Shown piece after piece: positions 5,621 through 5,764 of a stretch of 5,764 nucleotides of DNA (positions are counted from its first letter, which is position 1; the number at the start of each line of letters is the position of its first letter). Source of the DNA: Flavobacterium sp. GTDB taxonomy: Bacteria; Bacteroidota; Bacteroidia; Flavobacteriales; Flavobacteriaceae. Location of the stretch: contig JASLDM010000114.1 of the NCBI GenBank assembly GCA_030151565.1, positions 1 to 5,764 on the forward strand, in the 5' to 3' direction. The notes beneath the pieces were generated by a model. It ran no database searches. It saw only the letters and a list, made by a program, of their open reading frames with translations, and was not told where the DNA came from. The translations under genes and the position numbers were made by a program.

Positions 5621-5764
5621 TTAAAGTGATTCCTTATCAAAATGAAAAGGAAGAATATTTAAAATTGAAGGCGTTTGATAAACTACTCCTTCTGCTCCCA
5701 TAAAAAACATTGTGATAGGTGAGTTTTGCTTTACCTCATATTCCAATAACGATTGTCTACAAGC
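5621..5764 (-). CDS. Unidentified gene, C-terminal 47 residues (runs off right edge)
   Basis: One open frame enters from the right edge and ends at TAA (5623-5621). It encodes 47 residues, beginning ACRQSLLEYEV and ending FHFDKESL. There is no signal peptide or membrane segment; a moderately hydrophobic stretch (SPITMFFMGAEGVVYQT) looks like a buried strand of a soluble enzyme. I do not recognise the family. The 13-base gap to the sugar transferase start, on the same strand, indicates a shared operon, so a role in surface-polysaccharide synthesis is plausible by context only. The other minus-strand frames do not continue as convincingly, since this one runs directly into the operon spacing. 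Confidence 0.65.
   Translation of the reverse strand, partial: ACRQSLLEYEVKQNSPITMFFMGAEGVVYQTPSILNILPFHFDKESL

Noticed and set aside
1..5764. Mobile element, CRISPR, defence or phage genes
   Set aside because: I saw no transposase motifs, terminal inverted repeats, regularly spaced repeats, integrase or tRNA-associated attachment site, and gene content and base composition look uniform apart from the hairpins.

Overview
The window is AT-rich chromosomal DNA from a member of the Bacteroidota, most likely the class Flavobacteriia. The evidence is the gene families present: a PorV/PorQ-type outer-membrane protein, a DUF4105/Lnb-type protein, a flavobacterial YwqE-type PHP phosphatase and a secreted DUF1573 protein. 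Start codons lack strong Shine-Dalgarno sequences, and several intergenic regions carry the Bacteroidota promoter signature (-33 TTG, -7 TAnnTTTG). The genus cannot be fixed from sequence alone.

Layout, left to right. The first 131 bases are the 5' end of valS (valyl-tRNA synthetase) on the minus strand, running off the left edge. A 226-base divergent promoter region separates it from a small secreted DUF1573 protein (358-753, plus). That gene converges on a minus-strand block across a near-perfect bidirectional terminator (775-805). The block holds a YwqE/CpsB-type tyrosine-protein phosphatase (827-1561), a DUF4105/Lnb-type membrane protein (1622-2734) and a PorV/PorQ-family protein (2737-3813). 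The last two form a tight operon with a 2-base gap, the PorV-like gene first. The phosphatase has a good promoter of its own. Across a 133-base divergent region lies pssA (3947-4684, plus), ended by a strong hairpin at 4690-4719 that also serves the convergent csbD-like stress gene (4763-4951, minus). The right end is the downstream end of a minus-strand operon that enters from beyond the window: an unidentified partial gene (5621-5764) followed by a small initiating sugar-phosphate transferase (5041-5607). This looks like the tail of a surface-polysaccharide cluster.

Apart from valS and csbD, most identifiable genes concern the cell envelope: phospholipid synthesis (PssA), probable lipoprotein N-acylation (Lnb-like), an outer-membrane barrel (PorV-like), polysaccharide initiation (sugar transferase) and probable control of polysaccharide export (YwqE-like phosphatase). 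I saw no tRNA, rRNA, CRISPR array, insertion sequence, prophage gene or defence system. The window reads as ordinary core genome, and I do not claim a new system. The points most worth checking are the Lnb/PorV-like pair, the unidentified partial gene and the promoter architecture.
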